A DNA stretch of 60,387 nt, taken from NCBI GenBank assembly GCA_000708835.1, contig DF237467.1, positions 5,770 through 66,156 on the forward strand, in the 5' to 3' direction. The notes under the pieces were generated by a model. The model had not been told where the DNA came from, made no database searches, and was given only the letters and a program-made list of their open reading frames with translations. Shown here in pieces: positions 47,201 to 59,310 of the stretch (the stretch's first letter is position 1; every line of letters begins with the position of its first letter). Made by a program: the position numbers and the translations under genes. Source of the stretch: Klebsormidium nitens. Lineage: Eukaryota; Streptophyta; Klebsormidiophyceae; Klebsormidiales; Klebsormidiaceae.

Positions 47201-50200
47201 CATAAGTCGTGAGCGATTCCTCTCTCCCTTTTTGGTGGGCATCAGTGGGTGTTAAGCGCGACTTTAGATGCCCTTCCATTACAAAGCAGTAGCCTACACA
47301 TCGGACAATTCTGGAACCCCCTTGCCTGGCAGGACATCCTCCGTTTGCAGTTGATGTCACTGATGATACCCCCCTCCCTCTTAGCGAGGCTGACCACTAC
47401 TTACCTGCGCCTTCGTGCAGATGATCACCAAGAACTTCGAGGACTACCCCGACCACCGGCTCAAGTTCTTCTCGCTGCTGCGCGCCATCAACAGCCACTG
47501 CTTCCGGGCGCTCTTCAGCCTCTCCAACCAAGTGAGTTGGGCGCTCGGTTAACGCGGGCGTCGGCATTTCATGGATGCACTCGGTTTTCGTTGACGGCAT
47601 CACTACTGCTTCTAAGCTTCGGCGCGGTTGCAATTTTGAAGTTTGAACTAGCATATGTTTGGATGCAGTCGGTCAACTTAGTCACACAGATTCAGGGTGG
47701 AGTATCGTGTGCGGTGAGAGCTGCGCTTCCGTGGGGTTTGAAACGGCTTCCCTTCGCTTGAGTTGGAAGGACCCACACGGAGTCCAAAAAGCACCTACTG
47801 CGTCAACGCCTTGGACCGGTAAAGTAAAACTGCAGAGAAGAGGTAGAGAGTGCCCATAAGCAGCGATGAATCAAAGGGGTTCCAAGCAGTTTCTATCAAG
47901 TCGCCCCTGCCGGCGCGCCGACCAGCGAGCATCGATGATAGTAAGGCGTTGAACCAGATCTTAAAAAGGTCGTATCCGCTGATCCAGCGGCTTGGTTCGA
48001 CGGCTCATCTTCGCTCCTCGCGTTGCAGCAACTGAAGCTGGTGATGGATTCCATCGTGTGGGCGTTCCGGCACACGGAGCGCAACGTGGCGGAGACGGGG
48101 CTCAACCTGCTGCTGGAGATGCTGGGCAACTTCCAGGTCAGCCACTGCCGCTTTCAAGCGGTCTCGGTCTACTAATTGTTGGTTTCGCTACGCCCTTTTG
48201 TGTTGGTGGGATGGCGATCGCGGATCAAACAGGCGGTTTGGCGATTTCAATGTTTTTCAGCCGAGACGGGGCTGAATCTCCTGCTGGAAATGCTGGACAA
48301 CTTCCAAGTCAGCCGCCGCCGTCCGTCAGGCTGCCGCCGTCAAAGCGGTCTTGTCGTAACACAATCTGGACGGTGCTGCGCCTTTTGGTCTGAGTGGGTT
48401 GGTGTTTGGGGTATGAACGGATTAGGAGCGTGGTTTAAGCATCAGATCGTTCGCGTTTGACGATCTAATCCTTCGATAGTGCTGAACGAAGGCTCACCCT
48501 TCTGCCGGACCTCATCCATTTGAACTGCAACTACCAAAGTAGATGTCCTCTGCACTGAAGACACGTCTTACTTTGGATCAGTGACGTGAGCGGGCTTTAT
48601 TCGAACACCTTTCCTGCTTACAAGTAAAGTTTATTGCTCGGACTGCTGTGGATTACACTATTGTGAAGTTGACCCGCTTGCTGGTTTTGTCTCGAATGGC
48701 TGGAAACAAGACCTGACGAAACGACTCGCTTGTAACCTTTTGCCGTATTGGCGCCGTTTTCGGCCGGTGTTTCGTTGGTCAAAGTATCTTCTCCTTGGGA
48801 GCATCCATCATTTCGACTTTCTTCTGTCTCCCTTTTCATCCTGCAAGGGAGATTGACTGGAACTGGGCTCTCTTTTCATCATGCAAGCGAGAATGATTGA
48901 ACCGCGCTTTTGAGAGGCATCGAGGATGAGATAGTTATCCTTGCGCTTCGACTGGGGCTCCGGCCTCGATGAAGACAAGAAATAACACCAGACTGCTAAT
49001 CCTGGTACTGAGATGCCGCCTTGCGCTTGTCAGACGTTTGCTTTTGTTGGTTTGGCTCCTCTATCCCTGTTGCATCGTTTTTCGGGTTTTTGACACGCAC
49101 CACAAGTCCGTGTCGTCGGCCTCTGAAGAGAACTCCTGTTGCCGCTTCCAGCTAAAATCCCACTCGGTATTGAATCGTTGCTGTGATTAGAATCCTCTTC
49201 CTTGTTTCGCAGGGGTCGGAGTTCGTGAACGCGTTCCACCAGACGTACTTCCTCACGATTTTGCAAGAGATCTTTGCGGTCCTCACCGACACCTTCCACA
49301 AGCCCGGCTTCAAGCTGCACACCGCCATCCTGCAGCACCTCTTCTGCCTCGTGAGCCCACCTCACCTTCCTTGTTTCTTTTTGTCCTAGAAAACCAAACC
49401 TCAAGGCCTATCCCCAGTGCAGCAATGCTTACTTGATCCTCATCGTCCTGAAACTCTTCGATACGGCACGGTTTGTCTATCGTACCACCGTTATGTTGGC
49501 GTCTTCTACATGGTTCTGTCGGAGCCCATCAGTTGATACTTTCTCGTCAAGCAATCAAAGATCGGGCTGAAGGAGCGAAGGCCCACAAGGGGTGTTAGCC
49601 AGTACCGTGGCTTGCCCTGCTCTAGACTTTCCCTGACCACCTTGCGCGTTAACGCCTCCCACCGCTATGTTGCAGCAATTTTCGGCAACCCCTTGTTTTT
49701 GAAGTCCTGGTGCTGCTTGGTGTGACACAAAGCGCTGGAATCCTCACCCGGCCGTTCCTTCGAGGAGTAAAATTTTGACGTTCTTCCTGTCGACGTTTGG
49801 CGGTCGTTTATATTTCGTTTATATTTGGAAAATCGGGGACAGGTTGTCGAGATCCGCAGTGAGCCCAACTGAATGTCTCTTTCACGGTTTGTTTTTGTAC
49901 GAGCTGACATTGTCCTGTTGCTTCGGCAGGTGGACTCGGGCACTTTGACGGCCCCTCTGTGGGACGTGTCCACGCTCGGCCCTGCCGCATACCCCAACAA
50001 CCCGGCGTTCGTCCGAGACTATACCATCAAGCTGCTGAGCACGTCCTTCCCGAATTTGGCAAGCGCGGAGGTACGGAAATGTTCCTCAGTCCGGCGTTTC
50101 TTCCTTCGCGCTCATGTCAGACGTTGTTCCATCTGGTGCTATTGCAGTTCTGCCTCCGAAGTTGAGAAGGCGTCGCAAGCTTTGGCATGCTTGCTGGGTT

Positions 50201-50591
50201 TAGACAAATAATGATCTGACTAATGGGGCTCTTGCGTCGCTTTTCTTATCGTCTGACAGTATTGTTCCGGGAACTGCTTGCAATAAGGGCAGTTGCCCGA
50301 CGTTCACTGCTCAGCACACTTGACAAAGCAGAGACCTGAAAAAGCCTTCTTGTATCTATACAGGTGGCGGCGTTCGTGAGCGGGCTGTTTGAGTTCAAGA
50401 ACGACACGACGGCGTTCAAGAACCACCTGCGCGACTTCCTGGTCCAGTCTAAGGGCTTCTCCTCCCAGGACAACAAGGACCTGTACGCGGAAGAGGCGGC
50501 CGCGCAGCGCGAGGCCGAGCGCCAGAGGATGCTCAGCATCCCGGGACTGATCGCGCCAAACGAAATTCAAGACGACGGGATGAAGGATTGA
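35288..50591 (+). CDS. XPO1: Exportin-1 (CRM1), nuclear export receptor
   Basis: 28 exons give 1069 residues, close to the roughly 1075 of plant XPO1: 35288-35383, 36679-36795, 37032-37124, 37420-37491, 37758-37865, 38324-38406, 38649-38787, 39127-39195, 39638-39778, 40129-40173, 40473-40580, 40937-41218, 41582-41641, 42115-42225, 42583-42680, 43113-43221, 43561-43626, 44059-44157, 44400-44480, 45135-45310, 45818-45898, 46328-46510, 46913-46979, 47421-47531, 48029-48136, 49213-49350, 49930-50070, 50364-50591. XPO1 carries leucine-rich NES cargo out of the nucleus with Ran-GTP. Seen: an importin-beta-type N-terminus ([22 protein letters not shown]), the CRIME region ([14 protein letters not shown]), an acidic loop ([17 protein letters not shown]), the NES-groove helices ([22 protein letters not shown]) and the conserved [20 protein letters not shown]. 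At the leptomycin-reactive Cys position (human Cys528) this protein has Val524. Confidence 0.97.
44959..45010 (+). repeat. Decayed copy of an XPO1 exon start in the preceding intron
   Basis: The stretch ctgcag-gttggaacaagatc and onward matches the start of the exon at 45135 (ctgcag-cggtggaacgagatc), including the acceptor. It stays open for about 15 codons ([12 protein letters not shown] against [12 protein letters not shown]), then matching fades. Confidence 0.75.
46101..46327 (+). repeat. Degenerate ~34-bp minisatellite in an XPO1 intron, reaching the splice acceptor
   Basis: About six imperfect units of the form CATAATCACAGACTGTTTCG followed by TTGCTATAACCTGC run to the end of the intron. 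The last unit supplies the used acceptor (ttcgctgccag at 46317-46327). Confidence 0.85.
48092..48400 (+). repeat. Local tandem duplication covering the end of an XPO1 exon and its donor
   Basis: The exon tail encoding [15 protein letters not shown] plus its donor and following intron (from about 48092) is repeated at about 48261-48355, encoding [15 protein letters not shown] with mostly synonymous changes. The copy is preceded by a tttttcag acceptor. It is not phase-compatible as a simple extra exon. Confidence 0.8.
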
Positions 50592-52596
50592 GGACGGGGA
50601 GGTGCGGCGAGATTTTGTGGGTATTGGAAGAGAGTGGTTGTTGCAGGGGGACGGTGGTTACTGGTGTCAAACTGTTAAACGAGAATGTGGTGCTGTATAC
50701 TTGGTCGGGGAGTTTATGATACGAGGAGGCCTTGCCGTGAAGTTCGAGCCGGTGAAGCATGTTCTGAGGTCCTAACTTCGAGGGCTGCTCATCAGTTTTT
50801 ATGAGTTCGTGGTCGAAAGCAGTGATTAGGGGTACGCCCAGCTCCTGGGGACTTACCCATCATCGTCTATAAGCTAGCAAGAGCGGCTTAGGACTGGTCC
50901 ATTCGCGACAAGCTAGTTGGTCGTGCTCTTGTGAGCGGGCAGAAACGCCAACCGACACCATCATTGGCCGGTTGGTATCAAAGTCTGCTAGGCGCCTAAG
51001 TGCTCTTGTCTAATTTCGGTCTAGCTGAATCTTTTCGAAGTGTAGAGTCATCTTTGAATTGGAGCTTGGTCACACCAATGTGGTCAAGCTGGTCAAGTAG
51101 TGACTTCACCTGAATCGACTTTTGAAATTCCTCGATAGGTGGTCCGGTCAAGTGTAGCTTTGAATCGGGAGGGCGATAGGATTGCTATCAAACTTGAACA
51201 AAGTAAATTGCTCATGTGAAGCAGTCTTTCATATTGCATACATATGTGTCTTCTTTTGTATCCAACTTCCTGCACGATTTTGCCATGCTTTGCTTGAGGT
51301 TCAAACCATTCTCAACAAAATCGCTCTGCAACGCTAGCTCCACTTCATCCTATACCATGAGCCATCTTAGTTTCGTGAATGTTTTCTGGTAGATTTTTGA
51401 TACAACAAATGGTATATGTATCAACATCACTAACTTCTATATTAGAAGGTGCAATGATACATTCGTTTATTGCTATTTGCTTCGAACTTGGCACCGCCCG
51501 CCAGCTGAGATCGCGAAACGCGCAATTTCCGATATGATTATAATCATTTGAGACATGATTACCTTATCCAACGAGCTCGGGTGCAAACATTGAAATTTGT
51601 ATTCGTGCTCTTGGCCGCGGCGGCGTGGCCTTCAGGAGAAAGGTGCCGGATCCGAATGGTGGATCATGCAGTGTGCAAAGTTATCCGCCGTAAAGCTCTA
51701 CATGATGCGCCTTTACGCACACGCTGCGCCATCGTACACGACCAACCTACTCCTACTCACCTACCGCCGCGGGGCACGACGGTGACCTGCCTGAAGACCC
51801 TACTATGTCTCCAAGCTAGAATTTCGAATTAAGCACCCATGTTCGTAGATTTTTGCTAAGGTTTGTCATTTGTGCAAGCTATAGCATGTTAGGGCATATC
51901 AGGTGATCAGGCATAAAATGTTATCCAATAAAGGTAGGCCATAACGAGTAGGAAGTGCATGTAGGTACTTGCCGCCAGTGGTAGAGTACCTAGCTTTTCT
52001 AATCAAACGTTCAGACTCGCAACAAAGTGTGTACTCGCTCTCAGGTCCGTGGCTCACGCTACGGCCTAATATAAAAGAAGCATACCGGTACATCTGACGG
52101 CGACGGTAGGTTCAAAACCTTTATCCTCATCGACGACCATCATTGCAGATATTTATCGAAGTGCGATCTTGTAAAATCCATGGCGAGAGATTCAGGCGCA
52201 GATGGGCGCAGATCGACGGTTTGAACGGGAGCCATGGAGCCACAAAAGTCATCGAGCGCCCAAAGACACGGACAACGACGATCGGACGGTGCAGCTTTTG
52301 CGAGGCATCCATGTGGCTTTACGACTGGCACTTGGTGCTGGGCACTCTTGAGTCACGACTCACAGCCTTCACTGCTTCAGGCTGCTCGTTGCTGCTCAGT
52401 GCACTGATCATGCGTTGTGTCAAGACTCCAAAGGGCAGCATTGCAAGCCCAAAAGCGACCTCAAAGCCCCTCGAAAAGTGAGCTGAGCAGCGGCCATTTT
52501 CTGGACGGAAAAGTTGTTTTCCTTTCACAGATCTCCGGTGGGAAATACAAAGCTGCAGTCAGGGGGCTTTATTGGTGCTGTCAAAGCCCTGCAAAG
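50592..52596. other. Intergenic region between XPO1 and the RH3-like gene
   Basis: This holds the XPO1 3' UTR and the presumed helicase promoter. No exon, RNA gene or transposon end is recognised. A frame open upstream from 52417 in the helicase frame is probably 5' UTR. Confidence 0.55.
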
Positions 52597-55500
52597 ATGG
52601 CTGCTTCCATGTCCCTCGTAAGGGGCACGTGTGCGCCAAGTGCAGCGCTCGCCCCAAAACTTTCGGCGTGCTCATCAGCAAAGGCAGGGGTCTCCCTCCT
52701 GCCCGCAGTGGGCTTTCTTGTTCCCCCCCGCTCTGTGGGCAGTAGTTTCCTTGCGGGCGATGCCGACCTGTCGTCTGTGAGGAAAATGTGCCGGAACGCG
52801 GGCCGGGGGGGGGCGCTTCAGGCGCAGGCCGTGGCCGAGTTTGTGGAGACGAGAGAGCCGTTGAATGGAACGCTGCGCAAAGTGACCCTGCCCTACAGCG
52901 AGGACGATTCCGAGCTGGAGAATGGGCGGGAGTCGGACTACGAGGAGGTTGAGACGGAGAGCGAGCCTGAGTTGGCTGCCACTGACATCCGGAACTTCGA
53001 CCTCTCAAAAGAGACGGTTCGGGCGTTGCAGGCCCGCGGGATTGAGAACCTGTTTGCCATTCAGGTAAGGAATGCAGCCACCCTTGTGTAAGATGGGTTG
53101 CAAATGTGGTGGTGACCATTACCGGTCGAATCTTGCCTTGTAGCCCGTTTGAAGCTCCTTCTTACTTTCAGGAAGTGGTTCTAGCAATAGCAATGCTGGC
53201 CTGAAGCCGTGTGGTAATGGTGACCAAAGATCTGCAATGTACTTCTGATTCACTTATCTTACCCTGGGTAAAATGAGTTTTTCTTTTCAACTTCAAGTGT
53301 TTTCTGGACTATCTTTCAAGGACGAGGATAATGAAATAGTTTGCCGTGTGCCTTTTCAACGTCGGAGTCGTCGTGGTTATTTGCGAGGGGCCATCTTTCT
53401 TCTCTGCTATATGGGCGCCTTTTCTGAAGTATGCGGTTATCGCATTTTGAAACCCAGTTCAGGTATTCTGTGTTCAGTACGGTCCTGTGAAGCTGTCATT
53501 GCAGCTGCTTAGTCAATGCCGAAAGCCTTTCCCGTAAATTGTTATGTAGGTTGTATCTTCACATTTGTTGAAAGATCTGCCTTTTCTTCATAGACCGTTT
53601 TTTTGGACCCAAGGGTCTGCTCCTGGGCGCATTCGGTTCAATTTTGAGGTTAGGGTTGGGAACTAATATGGGTGGGTTTGGACCTCGGTGTTTGTGGTGT
53701 ACTACTGGACATAACAAAACTGTGTTCCTGACTTGAGTTGTGGCTTTGTCTTCAGTGCGCCGTCATTCAGCCCGCCATGGCTGGGCGTGACATCATCGCC
53801 CGTGCACGGACGGGTACTGGAAAGACGCTCGCTTTTGGGCTGCCCATCATAGAAAAGCTTCTGGCCGCAAGAGCAGAGAATGGGGCATCCATGAGAGGGT
53901 GAGTGACCTCAAGCCACTTTTGTTTCAATAGTTATCTCTGACCAGCACTCAGAGTTCTAGGAGGGGGCGAAACAACGAGGGAGGTGCTTTGGAGAGCAGG
54001 TTGTGAGTTTGAAAGTAGTAGCTGATGCTTTGCTGGAGGTTGACCCTCGTTCATTGCTTCTTGAAGCTGTCCTAGACTAAAGAGCTGTCCTAAACGAATA
54101 AGCGGCTTCCAAGTGAGGGAGGTGTAAAAGTCAATGCCGGCACTCGCCTGGCGCACAAACGTGGATTTAGGGTTCAGTTTAGGGTTCACATGTTTGCCAC
54201 AATGCTGACATTCCTGACTCCACGCTTTGCAGGAGAGCTGGCCGCCTGCCCAAGTGTTTGGTGATGGCTCCAACTAGAGAGCTGGCAAAGCAGGTCGAGA
54301 AGGAGTTCATGGAATCTGCACCAAGTAAGCAGCGGAAACTTTCTTTTCCATCTTTCAAAGTTGTTCATTTTGTTTCTAACTAATTGGCTCTGGAGCGTCC
54401 CACATTATCCGTCGTGTCCTCATCTCTGTAAAGTGCACAAGCTTTGCTGTGATCCTCATCCGGCTCTCTTGTATTTGTATGCCTGTACCCACCAACTTTT
54501 GATGCCTCAAGACAAGCAACCCAGAAGTTCCTCACTGACGTCAACTCCTTTTTACACTTGCAGGCCTGCAGACGGTGTGTGTGTACGGTGGTGCTCCCAT
54601 CTCCGGTCAGGAGCGCACCCTTCGGCGGGGGGTAGATGTGGCTGTTGGCACGCCAGGGCGTATCATGGATCTGATGGAGCGGGGGGCGCTGGACTTGCAG
54701 GAGGTTCGCTACATGGTTTTGGACGAGGCAGACCAGGTGAGTGGAGCCTAGTTGTTCATCGTATTTTGCTGGTTGCTAACAGACTTGCTTAGGGTTTGAG
54801 CCTTTGGTAAAGCGAGCCAAGGGGGGTGGTATTATTAGCCCAACTTTCATGCTGCTCAATAAAGAGCTCAACGCTGCGATCGAGTGAAGAGGAGCTTTAC
54901 GCTGCAATCGTGTGAAGAGACCAGATTGTCTGGAAAGCTATTTTCATCTGGGCTGCAGGCGGTCAATCAAAGATGGGCTTTGAACCCTAGCTAAGTTGCA
55001 AAAAAGATGGGGATACTACATATTCATCGGGCCGAGCTTGCTTGTTCCCCCAATCAGAAGCATGGTCATGTTTTTACCCCAACTTTAAAATCATGATCTG
55101 CAGGGTTGCTCGCTTTTTCAGAAGCGCCTCCTTCGGTTACTTTTCCAGGACCCACTCCCTGTATGCCTCAAGCAGTGCCCATCTGGAGTCACCTCAGTCA
55201 GAGATTCCACTCATTGCTTATCCTCCTTCACTGCAGATGCTGAACGTCGGGTTCGAGGAAGCGGTGGAGCACATTTTGCGCAACTGCCCTGTGGAGCAGC
55301 GCCAGAGCATGCTCTTCTCCGCCACCATGCCCACGTGGGTGCGGCGTCTCTCGCGCAAGTACCTCAACAATCCGGAAGTCATTGACCTGGTCGGAGATGA
55401 CGACGCAAAGATCCCCGAGGGCTTGAAGATCATGGCGGTGCAGGTGCCGAGGAACGCCAAGCGCAACGTGCTGATTGACCTTATTACGGTGAGGGAGTAC

Positions 55501-58500
55501 CTGAATCGCGACAGAAGCAGGGTCAGAGCAGACGGTGGGTGTTTCACCAAGAAAACATGATACATTTGAACGGAAGAACGGAAGGCGCAGTTGGGGCTTT
55601 GGGCCGCACAGAGAAAGTCGAGTCAATGGGCAACTGTGCGAACCCTAACTGAGCTTAGGGTTTGTTTTCGGGCGTGCGAATCAGGATTGCCCCTTGCGAG
55701 TCTGCTTGCTTGGATGCGTTAATTTGCAGCTTGTGCTGCGTTCTATGCCGGTCAACCACTCCGCTTGTTCACTTGCACTCTGGTGTATTTGAGCTTCCCC
55801 AGCAATCTCTGATTCTGAATTATACCGTTGACGTCGGTCATGCCGTCTTTATCAATCAAGTCTCAGGGCGTCACTTCCAGGATCCAGTATAGTTTCTTCA
55901 ACCGGTGGATGTTGTGCTTGTGTTCAATATGCTCCATGTCTTTCTCTTGCAGGTGCATGGTCGCGGTCGGCGGACGATTGTTTTTGGGCAGACTAAGCGC
56001 GACGTGGACGACATTGCGGTGCTTCTGAGCCGCACGCACAACGCAGAGGCGCTTCACGGAGACATTGCGCAGTCGCAGAGGGAGAAGAGTCTGCAGGGAT
56101 TCAGAGATGGGAGGTTTAAGGTGCTCGTGGCCACTGACGTGGCGTCGCGCGGGCTCGATATTCCCGACGTCGACTTGGTAAGTCGCGCATTTGGTTGCGA
56201 TCAGTTTCTTCGTGTTGTTTTCAAGTCTAGGAAAGCTGATTGGGGTCGCGAGCAGTCCGTTTATGCTGATTTTCATGTCTAGGAAAGCTTATTGGGTGGT
56301 TGGGATCTGGTGACCTGAGGCCTTGCAAAGGCAACCCCGAAAAGAAGTCGCTGCAGTCACTTTGGGGATCTTGGCTTGTTCCAACACATGGGAGAGATCT
56401 ATTGTTGCCTGTGACGTGTGTAACCGTGCTTCGTGTTGATCCGGCCTTGCTCCCTGCCAGGTTATTCATTACGAGCTGCCCAATGACACCGAGACCTTTG
56501 TCCACCGGTCGGGCCGGACTGGGCGTGCGGGCAAGGACGGCATTGCCATTGCGATGTACGCTGCCCCGGAGAGGCGCATGATGTCGCGCCTCGCAGCCGC
56601 CTGCGGAAAGGACTTCGTCAACATTCAACCGCCTAACCCCTCCGTAAGCCTCCTTGCCCTGGATTCGGGTCTTTGCATCACGATTGGGTGGACTAATACT
56701 TCCAATTCTGAAGGGTCAAGAAGATTGTCATGTCAATGGTTCTAGCAGCCCGGGGATTAAATATCCCCTCACCATTTTTCATTCCCGCTCACTAATCTCA
56801 CATTCCCGCTCACTAATCTCAATTTTCGCGTTGAATTTTGTCTCAGGTTGCTTCAATCTGTCCACTGTCCAGGATCGCGATTTGGTTGTTCCTTGAGACT
56901 GCTAGGGCCCTGTGACAAAACACGTCCGTCCTTACAAAGTAGGACTTGTGCTACCCCTCATTGGAAGCCCGTCCGCTGGCAGGTTCAGTGCGCCCCTCTC
57001 ATCCTCCTGTTGACTGGCTGCATCGACCTCCTTTATCAACCATCCCTCAACCTGAAGCCTCCCTGTGACAGCTTTATTGCGCTCCTCTCATATTCTCCTG
57101 TCAATCGGCCACATCAACCCCCGTCTTCAATCATCCCTCATCTTCAGAATCCCCTTTCTTGCAGGATGTGTTGAACGCCGCTGGCCAGCAGGCACTGGAG
57201 ATGCTGGAGGGCGTTGATGCTGAGCTGTACCCGCACTTCTTCCCCGCAGCAGAGCAGCTCATCGCGGAGCGTGGGCCGCTCAACGCTGTTGCGTCTGCGC
57301 TGGCGGCGATCAGCGGGTTCCGGGAGCCGCCCAAGCCCAAGTCGCTGCTGACCTTCGAAGAGGTGAGGGGCAGAAGCAAAAGGTCTGGGCGTTGTGTCAA
57401 ACTTTGGGTGCTTAGAGAAGGTTAGGGGGAGGTGGGCGTGGGCCAACACCTGTGCTGAGTGGTTCGAAACGAGAGGGTGTTGCTGGACCTGGATGGTAGA
57501 GAGGGGCTGTGTATTCTGTTTCTGAGGAGCCGTTATGGTCCGGAGTAGGAGCTCTGGTTGCGGAGTGTGCCTTCTTTGGCTCGCTTAGAGGGGTAGGGAG
57601 TGCGAAAGACCCTACATGTTTGTTGTGCTGTTGGTCGACCCTGGATCATGCATTCGGCAGATTCACGTGCACTTACTTTTGCCGACATAGTTTCAAGCCA
57701 GACACGAGGTAAGGCTCTGCCGGAACAGCAAGATGAGGTTCAGAGTGAAGGCAGTAGCCCTTGGCGACATACGGGAAGAAGTGGGAGGTCTTACGCTTCT
57801 CTGTGGAACGGTTCCCTGATATTATTCGCCCTTTTCTCTGCAGGGCTGGACCACCCTGCAGGTCGTGCGCTCTGCTAGCGGTCGTGGCCCAATCGTCTCC
57901 CCGCGCAACGTGCAAGCGCTCCTCGGGTCAGTCGGGCAGCAGTTCGCGGACAACGTAGGAAAGATCCGGCTCATTAGCGACCGGGACGTCGACGGGGCGG
58001 TGTTCGACCTGCCCACCAAATTGGCAAAGAGGCTAGTCGAGATCAAGGAAGCGGAAGGGGACTATTTCGACGAAGTACAACAGCTGCCGAGGCTGGTTGA
58101 GGAGTTCCGGGGGGGAGATATGGGCGGTCGGGGCGGAAGTCGGGGAGGCTACGGAAGGGGGGGCGGTGGCGGCGGATATAGGGAGAGGTCGGGGTAAGTG
58201 TTTCTGTATTCTTTGCATCCCCTCTGTCCGTTTGTCTCTTACTGATAGGTACACCTTCTGCGGAGAAAAGAAGGGCCGCGATTTGGACAGGAGCACCCTG
58301 CGTGCCTCGTTCTCATTGTCATTCCTCGTTCATCTAGGTTGGCTTGAAGAATCATCTGAAACCCCTTCTTCTCTTCTCAGCTCCCGTTGCTTTTCGTCTT
58401 CGGGGCTGCAGTTTCATCTCTGTGGATGTCTGAAGCAGTGCTGCTTTTCAGTGGGTTCGTGTGACGTCGGGTACTGGCTCGTGATGAGAACATACATAAA

Positions 58501-59310
58501 AAAACCCGCGCTCTGGTTCTCAGAGTGCGTCGAGCTCATTGGGCGATGAAGTAGGTTTAATCCGTTCTCTGAAGCACCTCGGAAATGTTTCCTTCTCTGC
58601 AGAAATGTTCTCGGTGCGATTGGTGTCTTTTGCTTCTTGAATGTCGACCAGTGTTGGGCTGTATGGAATGCATTCATTGGAGTTGCTGGGACTATTGCAC
58701 GGGAATCGTTGGATGCAGCAGCAAGTCGTCGGATGGCTCGGCCTTTAAGAGAACGCTTCCCCTCGTTAGCAGTTCCATGAGTCTTAAAGTACGTTCCTAA
58801 TGCAGGTATGGTGGCAGCCGAAGCGGAGGGGGCGGGGGCGGCTACGGAGGTTCGAGGGAGAGGGGTTCTGGCAGCTCGTATGGAGGCCCCAGGGAAGGCC
58901 GGGGCGGCAGCGACTTCGATTTCGGCAGGAGGCCCAGCAGTGGCGGCGAGCGGACGAGTCGGCCGCGGTATGGGGGTTCCAGCGGAGGTCACGACGACTT
59001 TGGGGGAGGTGAGGGGCTGTTGACGATAACCTACGAGCCATTGCTTCACCAAGTTTGTTTTCAGTTTTGGGTGAAGAAGAGTGGTGAAGAAGAGCTGTTC
59101 GTGTTGCCATGTTCTTGACGTGGAGACGATTCCGGCGCTGAAGGTGGGAGCCTGTGCTTGTAACCTATCGTTTCTTGGAGAAGGGCTTCAGCAATCGGAC
59201 GAACTTTGTTTGTGACCGCTGAAAAGAAGCAGTACTTGTTTTGTACTTTTGTATTCCACTGGACTGACCGACTTACCGTACATTGTGCAGGTGGTGCTCG
59301 GAGGTGGTAG
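52597..59310 (+). CDS. RH3: Plastid DEAD-box RNA helicase, RH3-like, with GUCT domain
   Basis: Eleven exons, 768 residues: 52597-53064, 53756-53898, 54233-54324, 54564-54736, 55237-55488, 55953-56177, 56461-56643, 57165-57362, 57844-58193, 58806-59008, 59291-59310. The N-terminus ([20 protein letters not shown]) looks like a plastid transit peptide, followed by an acidic patch. Helicase motifs in order: Q motif ([20 protein letters not shown]...IQ), I ARTGTGKT (173-180), Ia APTRELAKQ, Ib [14 protein letters not shown] (288-291), III SAT (320-322), [38 protein letters not shown] (466-475). A GUCT domain ([19 protein letters not shown], from 579) and a Gly/Arg/Ser tail ending GARRW bind RNA. 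In land plants RH3 acts in group II intron splicing and plastid ribosome assembly; the same role is inferred. The start at 52597 has a good context (AAAGATGGC). Confidence 0.96.
54864..54919 (+). repeat. Tandem 28-bp duplication in a helicase intron
   Basis: Two adjacent 28-base units (54864-54891 and 54892-54919) differ at four bases; both end gtgaagag. They lie in the intron after the DEAD-motif exon. Confidence 0.85.
56780..56821 (+). repeat. Perfect tandem 21-bp duplication in a helicase intron
   Basis: Two identical 21-base units lie head to tail in the intron after the 56461-56643 exon. Each contains ctaat, a branch-point-like word, though it is far from the acceptor. Confidence 0.9.
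56982..57157 (+). repeat. Degenerate ~88-bp two-copy repeat before the helicase exon at 57165
   Basis: The pattern GCGC-CCTCTCAT--TCCTGT, then CATC-ACC, then CAATCATCCCTCA occurs at about 56982-57065 and again at 57070-57157. The second copy runs into the pyrimidine tract of the used acceptor. Confidence 0.7.

Noticed and set aside
48261-48306. Mutually exclusive alternative XPO1 exon
   Set aside because: After the preceding phase-0 exon the copy would read into a stop codon; as a cassette it breaks the frame. It is kept only as a duplication finding.
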